Assembly: GCF_964355755.1 (NCBI RefSeq)
Contig: NC_092671.1
Span: 15,633,501-15,697,500, forward strand
Source of the DNA: Antedon mediterranea
Taxonomy: Eukaryota > Echinodermata > Crinoidea > Comatulida > Antedonidae
DNA: 64,000 bases
Reading direction: 5' to 3'
Each line of letters starts with the position of its first letter. Within the stretch, counting starts at the first letter, position 1. The notes below the pieces were generated by a model, which searched no databases, was not told where the DNA came from, and saw nothing but the letters and a program-made list of their open reading frames with translations. Made by a program: the position numbers and the translations under genes. Below, piece after piece: positions 1 through 13,500 of the stretch.

Positions 1-149
1 CTGGTAAATAAATATAAGTATATAACAAAACCGAAAAAGATTAATAAATGATGAAAAAACCTTTTTTGAAAATGAAAAAGTTAAAGAAATTCTTTAACAA
101 TTTGAAAATGAAATTAGACATTTTTGGGAATAACACATTGATTTTATAG

Positions 150-357
150 ATTCTTACCGTTACATCAAGTGATTGGACATTTGGATCTTGCACAAGAAAA
201 TGGAACACTTGTTCCCAAACAGGACTGCTGTTATCAACGATTATCTGAAATAGAAGAATGTGTAAAATGTAATGAGAAAAATGGAATACAATTTAAATTT
301 TATCGAGGTTTTTTTATTGCACACTTGACAGACGATAGTAAAGATAATGCATGCTAA
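150..357 (+). other. Unrecognised short ORF, antisense in E-Syt intron
   Basis: An acceptor-like TTTATAG precedes an open frame ending at a TAA at 355-357 (about 69 codons). It is Cys-rich in the middle (DCCYQRL, EECVKCNEKNG). I do not recognise a family. It could be the last exon of a plus-strand gene outside the window, a transposon remnant, or chance. The rest of 1-853 is AT-rich E-Syt intron with nothing recognisable. Confidence 0.2.
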
Positions 358-853
358 AAAATACTACTATCTGGTATGGTAGTTTCTAAATCTACACCAG
401 ATTTTGAAATTGGAGCAGCTGCGGCCATTGTATCGATGCAGATTTTATCAAAAAGGTTGTGAACATGTAACATGCTTAGTAAAATCACAAAAAGATTCTA
501 GCATAGTTGTAACAAAAGTTTGCAGAAAATAATTTGGCTTTTTATGAAGACTAATAACTATTTAAGAATTTTACCTTTTGATAAATAAGAAGTTTTTAAA
601 AAAAGTTTTTAAATATTTATATAATATCAAAAAGAACTTACACGACTTTTGTGTTCCACATGACCTAAGGACAGAAGACAGTATGGACTAGGCAAACTAG
701 ATGATTTCTTGGACGTCTATGCGAGAATATAAAAACATTATTACATTTTGAGTAGTGTTATGAATGTACAGTACTGGTACATGCTAGCACATTGACTTTG
801 CGCCAACCACTCGCAGAATAATGAATCATACAGTACATCATTATCATACTTAC

Positions 854-3800
854 AGGTAAATCTTTGGCCGAGTCAAGACGAACAATTAAAATTGCTGATG
901 ACACAAGTTCACCCATTGTGGACTCAATATGACGACACTGAGCAAGTTGCTAAAAAATATGTATGAATATAACATGAGTGAAATAAACAATTAAATTTAT
1001 ACATTTTAATTAATATGCAACATGTATATGATTATGATAGTGTATACACATCTATTTACAGTCACTAAAACATAACATTAAACATTATTTATTAATAAAC
1101 TGCTTTTAGTATATGAACTTGTTGATATATATATTGAAATTCATTTTCTAAAGAAAAGAAATTATCTGCGCTTTTGAGTACAATAATATTAGATGGATCA
1201 AAGGGCGAGAGTGGTACGAGATCTAAAATCTTGTCCACTCCCAATATGCAAACTACTATTTCCATAGATTTTAGCAAGAGACTTAAGGCCAATTTACACA
1301 GACAAGCGGTAATGGTAATAAAATATACAATCTATGTTATTCCTTATGACCATTTAAACACAACGCGGAGCGGACGGTAGAAACAGATTCTATGGACAAG
1401 CTACACAGTTTTCCGCTTACCACTCGTCTGTGTAAATTGGCCTTTAATTTGATAGGTTTGATGTAATGCTATAATTTATTAATAAGTAATAAACACATAT
1501 TTAAGTAATGTATGTTATTTTCTTGGGCAATCCAACACTTACAGCCTCAGCTATGGTGTGGAATTTGACAATTTTAAACCGTAAATAAAATATAAATATG
1601 TTAAATAAACAAATGTGCGATTCTGCTTTTAGTACTTACAACATTTAGGTCGTTCATTGTATGACTCAAACTAAGCCATGTTAAGTTTATGTGTAGTTCA
1701 CCATTTGTAGCATCTTCTAAAGGTAACCACTGTAATAAAAACATGAATATGTCAAAGCTAACAGTGCTGTGAACTTGTCATGTTAAGTGTTATTATGTTA
1801 TATTAATTATTCTTATATATTATTATTATTATCAAGCAATTCTCATTCTCACAGATTTCCTCATCTTTATCGTTTCAAATTAATTAATTAAATTTCAGTA
1901 TTTCACCGGGCGGTTTAGAATTAATGTTCTTTGCCTGATTTGTTTATACATATATATATAAACAAATAAGGCAAAGAACATTAATTCTAAACCGCCCGAT
2001 GAAATACTGAAATTTAATTAATTAATTTGAAACAATAAAGATGAGGAAATCTGTGAGAATGAGAAAAAGTCGCCCCAACCGAGACTCGAACTCGGACCGC
2101 CTGCTTGATATGCAGATGTCCTAACCATTAGACCACTGGGGCTTTCATGATATTGTTCGAACTCGATTGGATATCGACTCTTTAACATTCTCGGCGTGGT
2201 ACGGCAGAACTGCACTAGTCCTCAGTTGTACGCACGCGCAACAGAGATCAAATTGATACGCCCTCATCTTTCAGTATTTTTATTCTCGAGGCGGGATCTC
2301 CGAAGAGATACTTTTATATATTATAAACACAGCAGGCAAAGAACATTATTATTATAATATTATTATTATATACATATACATATATATATATAAACAAATC
2401 AGGCAAAGAACAGTAATTCTAAACCGCCCGGAGATATACCGAAATTTAATTAATTAATTTGAAACGATAAAGATGAGGAAATCTGTGAGAATGAGAAAAA
2501 GTCGCCCCAACCGAGACTCGAACTCAGACCGTCTATATATATACAAACAAATGTATCATTTCTTTAGTCCGATTTTTAATATGCGGCTAAAATTTTTATC
2601 GCCACAATGTAAGTGTCAAGTTTTTTGTTTGTTACAAAATGGAGGTTGTGCTGAATTTTTCCGGATCATCAGCACAATTTTAACCTTCCAAAAACAAAAT
2701 TACAATGCAATTTCCAGGGATGTGGGCGCCATTACATTCCTAAAATTAGTCCCGGGAAGAAGATTTTAGGCCGCAAAATAAAAAGTTTGCGGAACGCTGC
2801 TTTAGTCAACTTGAATTTACAATACAGAATGTGATATAAATTCTGAAAAAACTGCAAAAGCATTTCCTAAATAAATACAGCAATATATATAGCATTGTAC
2901 TCACTGAATCCAGGCTTCCAGCTTGTGAAATATGATCAATGTCAAGACTTAGGCTAAAAATTAAAAACAAAACAATTATTAAATAAAACATTTATGTTCA
3001 TTGTTACCATATGAATTTGATTCCAAATTTCAATGAAAATATAACAATTTAGTATTGTGATGATGTTTTTTCTTGAGATGAATGACTAGTACAAAATTGT
3101 TTTTTTTGAGATGAGGCAACTGGTGTCACACCATCTAACAAAACAATTAGTGAGTTGATGTTTTCCTTGATATGAGATGACTGGTGCATCAAACAAATTG
3201 TTATGTAATACTGTAGTCAATTCTCAAAAATAAATTATAGAAATGCATGTTTCATATGCATTCCCCTTATCCCCCAGCTATATCTATTTTTGTCTCTTAT
3301 TACACTTTCCACAACAACCTTGCTTCTCCTACACCTTATACTGTTCCCTTCCACTACCTACACACCTTACACTCTGGTGCAAATGAATCAAACAAAAAAA
3401 GTGGTATTAAATATTAGTTTACCTATTGTTCGTAAATATAAATAATTGTGCAAAAACATATGAAATAATACTCATAAACTGATGGTCGATAGATAAATAA
3501 AACAACATAATACAAAAACAAATATGATCACAATTGAAAAATTGAATGTTCAAATGATTCCTCCTCATCTCTATGATGTCAACTACACACACATGGGTTA
3601 CCAATGATATAGAAATATGTGGTGAGCAACAGTGCTGCCATGATAATGTTGGGCTAGAGGCTCAGTTGTATTGTTGGTGCAGAGTGGTGCAAGTAGATAT
3701 AATTTCTATTACAGATGAAATATATTGATTATAATATGTTTAAATAGATATATATATATAATATATATAAAATATATAATTCCTTTAATATATAAATAAA

Positions 3801-6800
3801 TGCTTGTTAGAATAGTATAGTATATAGTATAGTAGTCAAATTTAATAATATGACGACCTATACACATATATACGTGCTTTTGAGATAGGTAGGTTTAGTT
3901 TTATAATCTCGACTACCATTTTATATTTCTGCTAAAAATACCATTACGTCCACCAGTACTGCTGCAACTCCTAGGCAACCACCCTTAATTGTGCAGATTC
4001 ATTACACCCCCAACAAAGTACAACATTAGGTTTCAATTACCTATTATGATTTGTTCTGCTTTAAATGACACAAAAAGGAAAACTGGGAGTCAAAAATTAT
4101 TAAACCATCATCCCAACTTTCTATTTTGTTAGACAGTTTTGAAATGTTATATGGAAAGCATGTTTTGCCAATATTGGGAGGTTAAAGGTCAACATTTGAC
4201 CTCAGACTCCCACTCACTTTCCAAGAGGGTCATCTGAACTGTGTGTATCATAATCAAAGAGGTCTAGGTTTAGAAACTGCCCATCAATCACATCAACTAC
4301 TGCCTGAAATTAAAAATTTAATGTCAATGTCAATCTTCTTTTTTTATAAGAAAAGGGGTATGACCACATCTATTCCAATTAGAAGTGGTTCCATACATTT
4401 TGTATAATAAATAGTAATAAATAATAATCATTCTCGCGCAGATGTAGTGACATTTCTTGAAATTTCAGAAGTTAAAAACTTTTCAATCATCAATCGCAAA
4501 AGTATGGAACCACAAAACAAGATTGAAATACACATGGCATCCGCTGCAAGACTCACTTTCCCATTGGATCATCTTTGTCTGCGTCTTTATCAAAAAGGTC
4601 AATTTCCACTGTCTGCCCGAGTTTCTCAAACACGACAACCTAGAGACAAATAAGAGCCTTGCAAACTGGTCATAACCAATCATGCATTTCCTTATATGAT
4701 TCGTTCTAAATTAACTAAAAAAATACTATTAAAGTGTATTATTATTTATGCCTATTAGTATATTGGGACCCAACAAACTGTCCCTTTAATGGGTGCTCGC
4801 TTAATATGGGTTAACCATAGTGTTAAAAATATATATTTTATAGCCTTTTTTTCAGTTTATGTAAAAGTGTCCCTTTATAGGGGTGTACCCTAAATAGGTG
4901 TGTCCCCTAAATAGGTGTGTCCCCTAAATGGGTGTGTCCCCTGAATAGGGATGCCCCAAATAGTTCTACTGTATTATAATTGAAATCTATTAGACCTGAA
5001 TTTAAGTCTTCACCTTATCAAAACTATCTAGAAGAATACCATACTTAAACACTGAATATTACTATCTAAAGTTAATCGATGCAAACACCGAAGTGAGATA
5101 CCTGGATACTTATGTTGAATAGCTCTATCTCTAAATAACACTGCTGTATGAAATGGAACAACTTCTTTGAATAGCTAAAAAACTACACATTTTAAGCATG
5201 CAATAATCAAAGATAAAAATGAAGTGGAGCTGTAGCTTGGTGGTTAACATGCTTGCCTTCAATCCTGACCTAGTGCCAAGGTTGTAAATCCACTCCCTGG
5301 GCCTTAAATTAGATTTAGTTTTTAATAACGATAAATTATAAAATAGTTTATCCATTCTGTAACTAGCGAGTTTGTGCTTGCTGTTGGATGAGTATGAAAA
5401 AGAAGTTTAGAGTATTTAGTTTTACTAAGTATTACAAACATCATGCGCTATAACTAGCAATGTTATTCTAATTTCCTAATTCTATGGACATTACCTCTCG
5501 TTTTTAAACATGCCATAATAAAATCTAGTATGAGAATGGAGAAAGCATACAGTTTGTTATGTCAAAATAATATAAATGTCTAGTACTGTAATACAATTAT
5601 CATATATAATGAAACGGTTAGTAAAATCTATCTATAAGTGTCATAACATTATGATTCTAATTGGGCATGAGCAGTCAATTGGGTTGTGAGACGGAACTTA
5701 TTATCGACTGACTCACAACTCAATTTAAACCTCATGTACACAAGCTGTAAACATAACCATGATGGATTTGACATTAAAACTAAAAAAAGTACATGCAAAA
5801 AGGTAAAATCTGTAGGCAGTTACCTCAAAATATTTATTCCAACTTGGGTCACAGGTATTATTTATCACCTTTGTTTTGAACTTGTGAGCGCCCACTGAAA
5901 AAAAACAAAAAAACATCTATAATACTCAAGATTAAATGATTAAAAAAATTAATAGTATGATATAGTCTACTTAGGCTATGTTTCCAAAGCTGTAAGAAAA
6001 TTATCGGTTAATTTTTTAACCATAATTATTAAAACAATATAGTGCGCATTTGCAGACATTACCGAACAACCAACTACCCAATCACAGTGCAACAATTTGA
6101 CTTTTAGGTTAAAGGTTAACATTATTGCATTTTATCCGATAATTATAAACTGATTTGAATCAGACAACTATTCTTGAGCGGAACAGTTTCCACAGAAAAT
6201 TTATTGGCATTTCCTTTTTTTTTTGTGTTTAGTGAATATAGAATGACATCTTTTTCAAATTTCCCAGAATGGGGTTACTCCTAAATTAGAACAGGGGGTA
6301 GGCATTCTACTACAGACATTTAAGACTATCTACTTCAAATCAAATAGGGGAATAGTACCTTCCACAACCACATAGGGGTCAGACTTTCCCTTCTTTAAAA
6401 ATCCGATATCCATTTTCATCAAATTTCGAGCTTCCACAATATTGATTCTCAATACACCCTAAAAAACAAAATCCACTTAGTATCAGTTATTGATGAAATA
6501 ACATGGAAAGCAAAGAAAAACAATACAGGCAATATGAAAATTATATAATACATAATTTATAATTATGACACCAGGGGCTTTTAGTGAATGAATTATTAAT
6601 ACAATAAAGCATTGGGCAAGAAGTAATGGATACAGATTATTTATTTACAGATAATTTAATAATTGAGTGGTTAATGATATTGTAAAACATAAAGGCAATA
6701 TAGGTATATACCATGTATTCTGCTTAACTGCATAACATGGCGTTAAGTTTGTGGTGGGTTTAACTGGGAATTGAAATGTATTGGACTGAACCAAGGCAAT

Positions 6801-9800
6801 CCAACAACAGGACACTGAGCTCGCCTTGACAAAATAGGAACTCAAAACAGTTTTTTTTTAATCTTGTATCTTGCTGCGACAAATACCAACAGTACTGTAC
6901 ATAATCTGTGACATGTGGTGTCTGTTAAGGGGCATGGACCTGATCGTGTCCCAGCCACCGTTAAAACCCTTTGATCTCTGGAGCTCAGCATTCTGTTCTT
7001 AGATTGCCTTGACTGACTTAGTATGTTAATACAATTTAAAATATTGCCATAGGTAAACCCTTTGATCTCTGGAGCTGCATTCTGTTCTAGATTGCCTTGA
7101 TTGAACTTATTGAAGTTTACTGCACTGCACATTTAGAAGTGCGTCAATATTCACATGACAGAGGTGTATTACCACATAAGTATATTAATACAATTTTAAA
7201 TATCGAGTTGCTGCCACAGATAAACCCATTGTGTGTTTTACCACATTAGTATATTAATACAATTTTAAATATTGAGTTGCTGCCACAGGTAAACCCATCG
7301 TGTGTATTACCACATTAGTATATTAATACAATTTTAAATATTTAGTTGCTGCCACAGGTAAACCCATTGTGTGTATATACCACATTAGTATGGTAATACA
7401 ATTTGTTGCCTTACCTCAGGCATGGGGTATTTCAAACTTGTCAGGTCCACATCTTCCATAAGACTGACGGGTATACGGTTTGGCAACACAAGGAAATGCG
7501 CAATTTGATCCTCAATGATGTTACGAAGGATACCACTAACGAAAGAAAAGTGTAATATTTATATTTACACATCTTTATTCATTTACGTTTGCTTATTTAA
7601 AATTATTTCCTCAACTTAATTTATTCTCCTGTTCATAATATGTTGAAGATTTTTTTGCAGTAAGTAGCCATTAATTTTTTAATTGGACATTTTTAAAATG
7701 ATATGTCTGACAAATGACAAAACACCATCTGATATTGTTCAGTACCAATTAACAACAGGTTTTTTGTCATCTGGTACTGGTTCAATGATTTTCACAAGAG
7801 GTGAACGGAAATAAACCATCACTGTGACACAATGATAAAAGAAATTCCACATTTTAACCTCAACAATTTTTAACAATTTTAAATATATATAAAAGTAATT
7901 AGGTAATAATCTAAATTATTACAAATTTAGATATCACAATCATCAATTGTGATTGAATAATAAGTGGAGAAGCTTCAGACTCTCACAGGTAAGAAAAATC
8001 AGTTGAAAAAGCCAACATTTCTTTTCATCTCATTTTTCATTTTATTTTGATTTTCTATATATAGAGAGAGCTTGTAGCCCCACTATTTTATTGATTCTTT
8101 GAACTAAATATAGCTGCACATGCAAATATTCTTAATGCATTTATCGATAAAGATATTTATCTCACCTTATGCCTGGGATGTCAAGTACATCTGCTAAATT
8201 GGTTAAATTAAAATCTGTAGCCTGAAAGCGAGTAGATTATATACTTTAAACCATTATACTATAATTAAGAGCATAAAATTAGAAAATTGTGGATGTAAGC
8301 CCTACGAAAGAGAGAAAAGGTTACCCCTTGTTAACTTCTCCACAATTCCAGTAATTGAACAATAATTAATGCACAATGGGTAACATAAATATAATGTGCA
8401 ATGTAATACACTAAATGGGTAAAAAAGATGTCGGTAATTGAGCATTAATGCACAATGGGTAACATAAATATAATGTGCAATGTAATACACTAAATGGGTA
8501 AAAAAGATGTTGGTAATTGAGCATTAATGCACAATGGGTAACATAAATATAATGTGCTATTATTGTAAATACTAAATGGGTAAAAAAGATGTCGGTAATT
8601 GAGCATTAATGCACAATGGGTAACATAAATATAATGTGCTATGTAATACTAAATGGGTAAAAAAGATGTTGGTAATTGAGCATTAATGCACAATGGGTAA
8701 CATAAATATAATGTGCTATGTAATACTAAATGGGTAAAAAAGATGTCGGTAACTGAGCATTAATGCACAATGGGTAACATAAATATAATGTGCTATGTAA
8801 TACTAAATGGGTAAAAAAGATGTTGGTAATTGAGCATTAATGCACAATGGGTAACATAAATATAATGTGCTATGTAATACTAAATGGGTAAAAAAGATGT
8901 CGGTAATTGAGCATTAATGCACAATGGGTAACATAAATATAATGTGCAATGTAATACTAAATGGGTAAAAAAGATGTCGGTAATTGAGCATTAATGCACA
9001 ATGGGTAACATAAATATAATGTGCTATGTAATACTAAATGGGTAAAAAAGATGTTGGTAATTGAGCATTAATGCACAATGGGTAACATAAATATAATGTG
9101 CTATGTAATACTAAATGGGTAAAAAAGATGTCGGTAATTGAGCATTAATGCACAATGGGTAACATAAATATAATGTGCAATGTAATACACTAAATGGGTA
9201 AAAAATATGTCGGTAATTGAGCATTAATGCACAATGGGTAACATAAATATAATGTGCTATGTAATACTAAATGGGTAAAAAAGATGTTGGTAATTGAGCA
9301 TTAATGTACAATGGGTAACATAAATATAATGTGCAATGTAATACTAAATGGGTAAAAAAGATGTTGGTAATTGAGCATAAATGCACAATGGGTAACATAA
9401 ATATAATGTGCTATGTAATAGTAATACTAAATGGGTAAAAAAGATGTCGGTAATTGAGCATTAATGCACAATGGGTAACATAAATATAATATACAACGTA
9501 AAAAAAGATGTTGGTAATTATAACTTACAGGTTTATTCAGAAAGAAGAACGACATTCCACCAATCAGAGGCATGATATTCACCAATGGTTTAATCTCTAC
9601 ACGAAGAGTTCCATGGAGCTATTGTTAAAAAAAAACATTTACCAAAAACTTCATTATTTACTTTAATATATATGTTAACAATGCTAATGATACAGAGTTT
9701 ATACCTAATTACTGTAAGCACTTAAGGATAGTTAGGATACTTAAATATAATTTTGGTTTTAACAGAGTATTAAAATAAAAATATATATATTCTTCACTTT

Positions 9801-10471
9801 ACTGTGTAAAATTAATTCTTAAAAATTTAACATAATATGTGTTTGTTTGGTGGTACAGTATTGTACTGTATGTATACACAATCTGCCATTTCAAAGAATA
9901 TTTAGGTCTATATACATTAATATATTATGAATTTATAAATATAAAGTCTGCATTTCACTCAATATTGACAAAATAATAATCAAATTCAAACACCTGGCTT
10001 GAAATATTGATAAACAAATACTTATGAATCATGCACATGTAACTTTCTAAGTAAACAAAATAGTTAATAATTTATGGCATTAGCCAACCTTATTAATCAA
10101 TAATAGCTAACTTGACTACACATAAAGTATAACATACTAAACTATACTGTACTTGTTGTTTGCTAGCCACTTTGATTCTACAAATATTTAATTTAATAAT
10201 TTGTAAATATAGCACAGTACTTGCATTGTTGAGAATGTTTATTTCATTAAATTAAAAAAGTGCCTGTGGCCATATTCACCATTCACACTTGGGCTAAAGG
10301 AAACACTTGCCCTTAAAATAAAATAAAAATCTCCTATCTAAGTGAATACTAATACAAATACTACAGTACATACTGTACATACATAGTTATTGAGTAAAGT
10401 GAAATACTTTTAAGGGACATATCTGTTTTCCATTAAGCATTGGGTAAGCTAGATATTTCTTAAACTTCTTT

Positions 10472-10506
<35 letters not shown>

Positions 10507-13500
10507 TTCAAGATCCAACAGTGTAAGGAAAAAACACCAAAACAGGATCGCCATAAAATATACATTTGATTTACATAAAAAAGAACAAGGAACAAACAGA
10601 TTTATATATTATTAAAAATGACATTAAAAGCAGAAGTATTACAACTAAAAATATCGATATAAGGAAACATTTGAACTACACTATTATAAGAATGAGCAAC
10701 CCGACAAAAAATACCGTTTTTACATACATTAACACGAGAAAACTGCACTTTTAAAAGATTATTAATACGAAGTTTACGCACAGGGACACGAAAATGAAAT
10801 TGAGAGACAAATTTACAATCAAACTTTGAATTTAGGCATTTAAAATACCCATGCATATAAGATATTTGGACAAAATTCCACAAGCAGAACCCTACTATAT
10901 TTATCCTAAAATGTGTTAGCTTAGAAAGTGCAATGTACTGCAATTTAGTATGGCAATTAGAGCAAGTTATCATACAGGTCTAGATATGACTCCAATTAAC
11001 CATATGGTATCTGTACTGTATTCAAAATTACCAGCCGTCAGAAATACATAATTTGGTTTTATTTTTAAATACTGTATTTATTAGCAATAAAAATACAATG
11101 CAATGCTTAAAAAACTACAGTTATCAATGTTTATTTGAATATATCCCATCAGAGTGTAAAACTCTTCCCTGATCCAATTCTGAAACTTATTTGGTGGAGA
11201 ATATTCATAAGCTACTGCCAGTGATTTCACGTTAAGTAGCGAAAATAAAAATATGGAAACTGAGGTACATCAGGGGCGTAGGCTCTGGGGGTAAAGGGGG
11301 TGTTAGCAGCCAGCCTAACCATCTGTACATCTTGCCTATATGATCACTATACAATATACAGGTAGAAGAAATTAATCGCTATTATCAAAGAACTTATAAC
11401 ACAAGAATCTCCTGTTCGTCCGAAGCGCGTAACAATTTCGAAAGGCATTGTGGGATAGAATAGAGCTATGGGTGCCGCCATTGTGAGCCATGGAGTAGGG
11501 CGCCCGCATCAAATTAGAAAGTCAAAATCATAGAAGGGATCTGCTAATGCTCTAGGGGGGATAGAGTAATTGACTGAGGAGTAGGGCGCCCGCATCAAAT
11601 TAGAAAGTCAAAATCATAGAGGGGATCTGCTAATGCTCTAGGGGGGATAGAGTAATTGACTGAGGAGTAGGGCGCCCGCATCAAATTAGAAAGTCAAAAT
11701 CATAGAGGGGATCTGCTAATACTCTAGGGGGGGGGGGGGGGTAGAGTAATTGACTTCCTAGTTTGGAGGGGGCGCTGCTCCATGCTGTGAAATGGCGTCG
11801 CCCAGTTTGACCTTTTAACCCTGTACTTCCGATACTGTGTTTTGAATGCAAATTGAAGAACAGGAGATTCTTGTGTTATTATAAGTTCTTTGCTATTATT
11901 AAGACTTATAGAAACTATAGAAAGCAATAAAACTATTTAACTAAATAATTTAATAGAAAAACAACGGTGAAACTTATTGGTTGGAAGTTTATTAGCAATA
12001 CAACAACATTCAATATTATTTACTGATACTGATTGATATTTATTTTCCAAAAGAAAGAAAACAGAAATACATTTAAAACAGGCATGAAAAATAAAATATA
12101 GTATGTATTAGGCCACTACAAAAATGGCAGTACAACTATAAACTTTGTTTAAACAAAATTAAATAATTATTAAACTTACTTGGATGTCTTGAATTCCGGC
12201 TTTAATTCTTTTGAGAGTTTTAAAACTGATTTCAATGTCACAGTCACCGGCATAACTGTGTTGATAAAAACATAAGTTCAATTAAAATTACTTTCACCAG
12301 TGGGTGGTAAGGCCTACCGTACTAATTGTATAAATATTCTTCAATGCTATTTTCAGTTGTTATTAAAACTACATGCTGTCAACTCATTCTTAAAGGTTTA
12401 ATTTCTTGATTACTAACTATAGGACTAATCAACTCTCCCTATACTGGGCTCTCTGAAAACTGAAAGCTCTTCAAGACGTTTTTTTTTCAAAGGTTCCAAC
12501 ATTATTATTTATTTACCAATAAAATCACTTTCAGAATACCAGACTTTTCAGAATACCAGACATAAGCCAGTGTAAGGATGTTATGGTATTGGTAGATTTG
12601 ACTGTATAAAGTATTGTAAATAACTAGATAACTATATCAGGTGTACTACTACTATAGTACTGGGAATAAGTGGCTACAAATAACAAACTTACAACAACTC
12701 CAAATCCATGACAATTTCATCTCTGGCAACTTTGTCTGTGTACACTTTTACTCCTCCAATTCTAGGAGGCTGACAAAAGAAGCACAAAAAATATGATTGA
12801 TTAAACACAAAGAATAAGGAATAAAATGGAAGGAGGAAATGGAAGGAGGAAGAATTGGAAAATGGTTAGGAGGAAAGGGAAAGAAGTATATTAGCCAGTA
12901 CAGGATATAAAAATATGATGTACATTACAATTTTATTAGATATGCATAAAATGCAACTAAATTCTCAGGTTTGAAATCAAATATTTCCTTTTTATACTAG
13001 GCCTACTAATAAATTATATTATTTTATTTTTTTATTTTATTTCATACTCATCCAACAGCGAGTAACCCGCCAATTACAGGATGGATAAACTATTTAATAA
13101 TTTCACAAGACAAACATATACACAAGATGCTCTACATAAACAAAGACTTATTATTAAGTCTTTGGGAGTGGAGTTGTAATTTGTCATGAGAAAAAAACCC
13201 TGACATATGACAGGGCTTGAACCCAGGACCCTTAGATTGGTAGCCAAGCATCATAACCACCAAGCCACAGCTCCACTATAACAAATTATATTACAAACAC
13301 AGGTTTTTCACAATCCACAAATATTGCTATACCCATTATGCATAATGTACATTTTCAACAGGATTTGATGATGACATAAAAATACAAATGTTTATGAGTT
13401 GAATGGAATACTATTTTTAGTTGAAGACTGATTGTCCTATTCTAATGAGATATTAAGTAACTAAACTATATAGAAAATTCTCAAAATGTTACAAAAATTT

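Noticed and set aside
1092-1292. Minus-strand frame as an additional E-Syt exon
   Set aside because: The frame runs into a MITE, no acceptor and donor pair keeps phase, and exon 1729-1640 already joins exon 949-854 in phase 0.
2071-2142. Functional tRNA gene
   Set aside because: The fold is good, but the AUC anticodon is not used for Asp in metazoans, the head is fused to a repeated body present in three copies, and one copy is truncated within the head.
8340-9522. CRISPR-like regular array
   Set aside because: The repeats are contiguous with no unique spacers, and the locus is a eukaryotic intron.
10566-10754. Plus-strand frame of 62 codons
   Set aside because: It is antisense to a recognisable LINE C-terminus and has no homology of its own.
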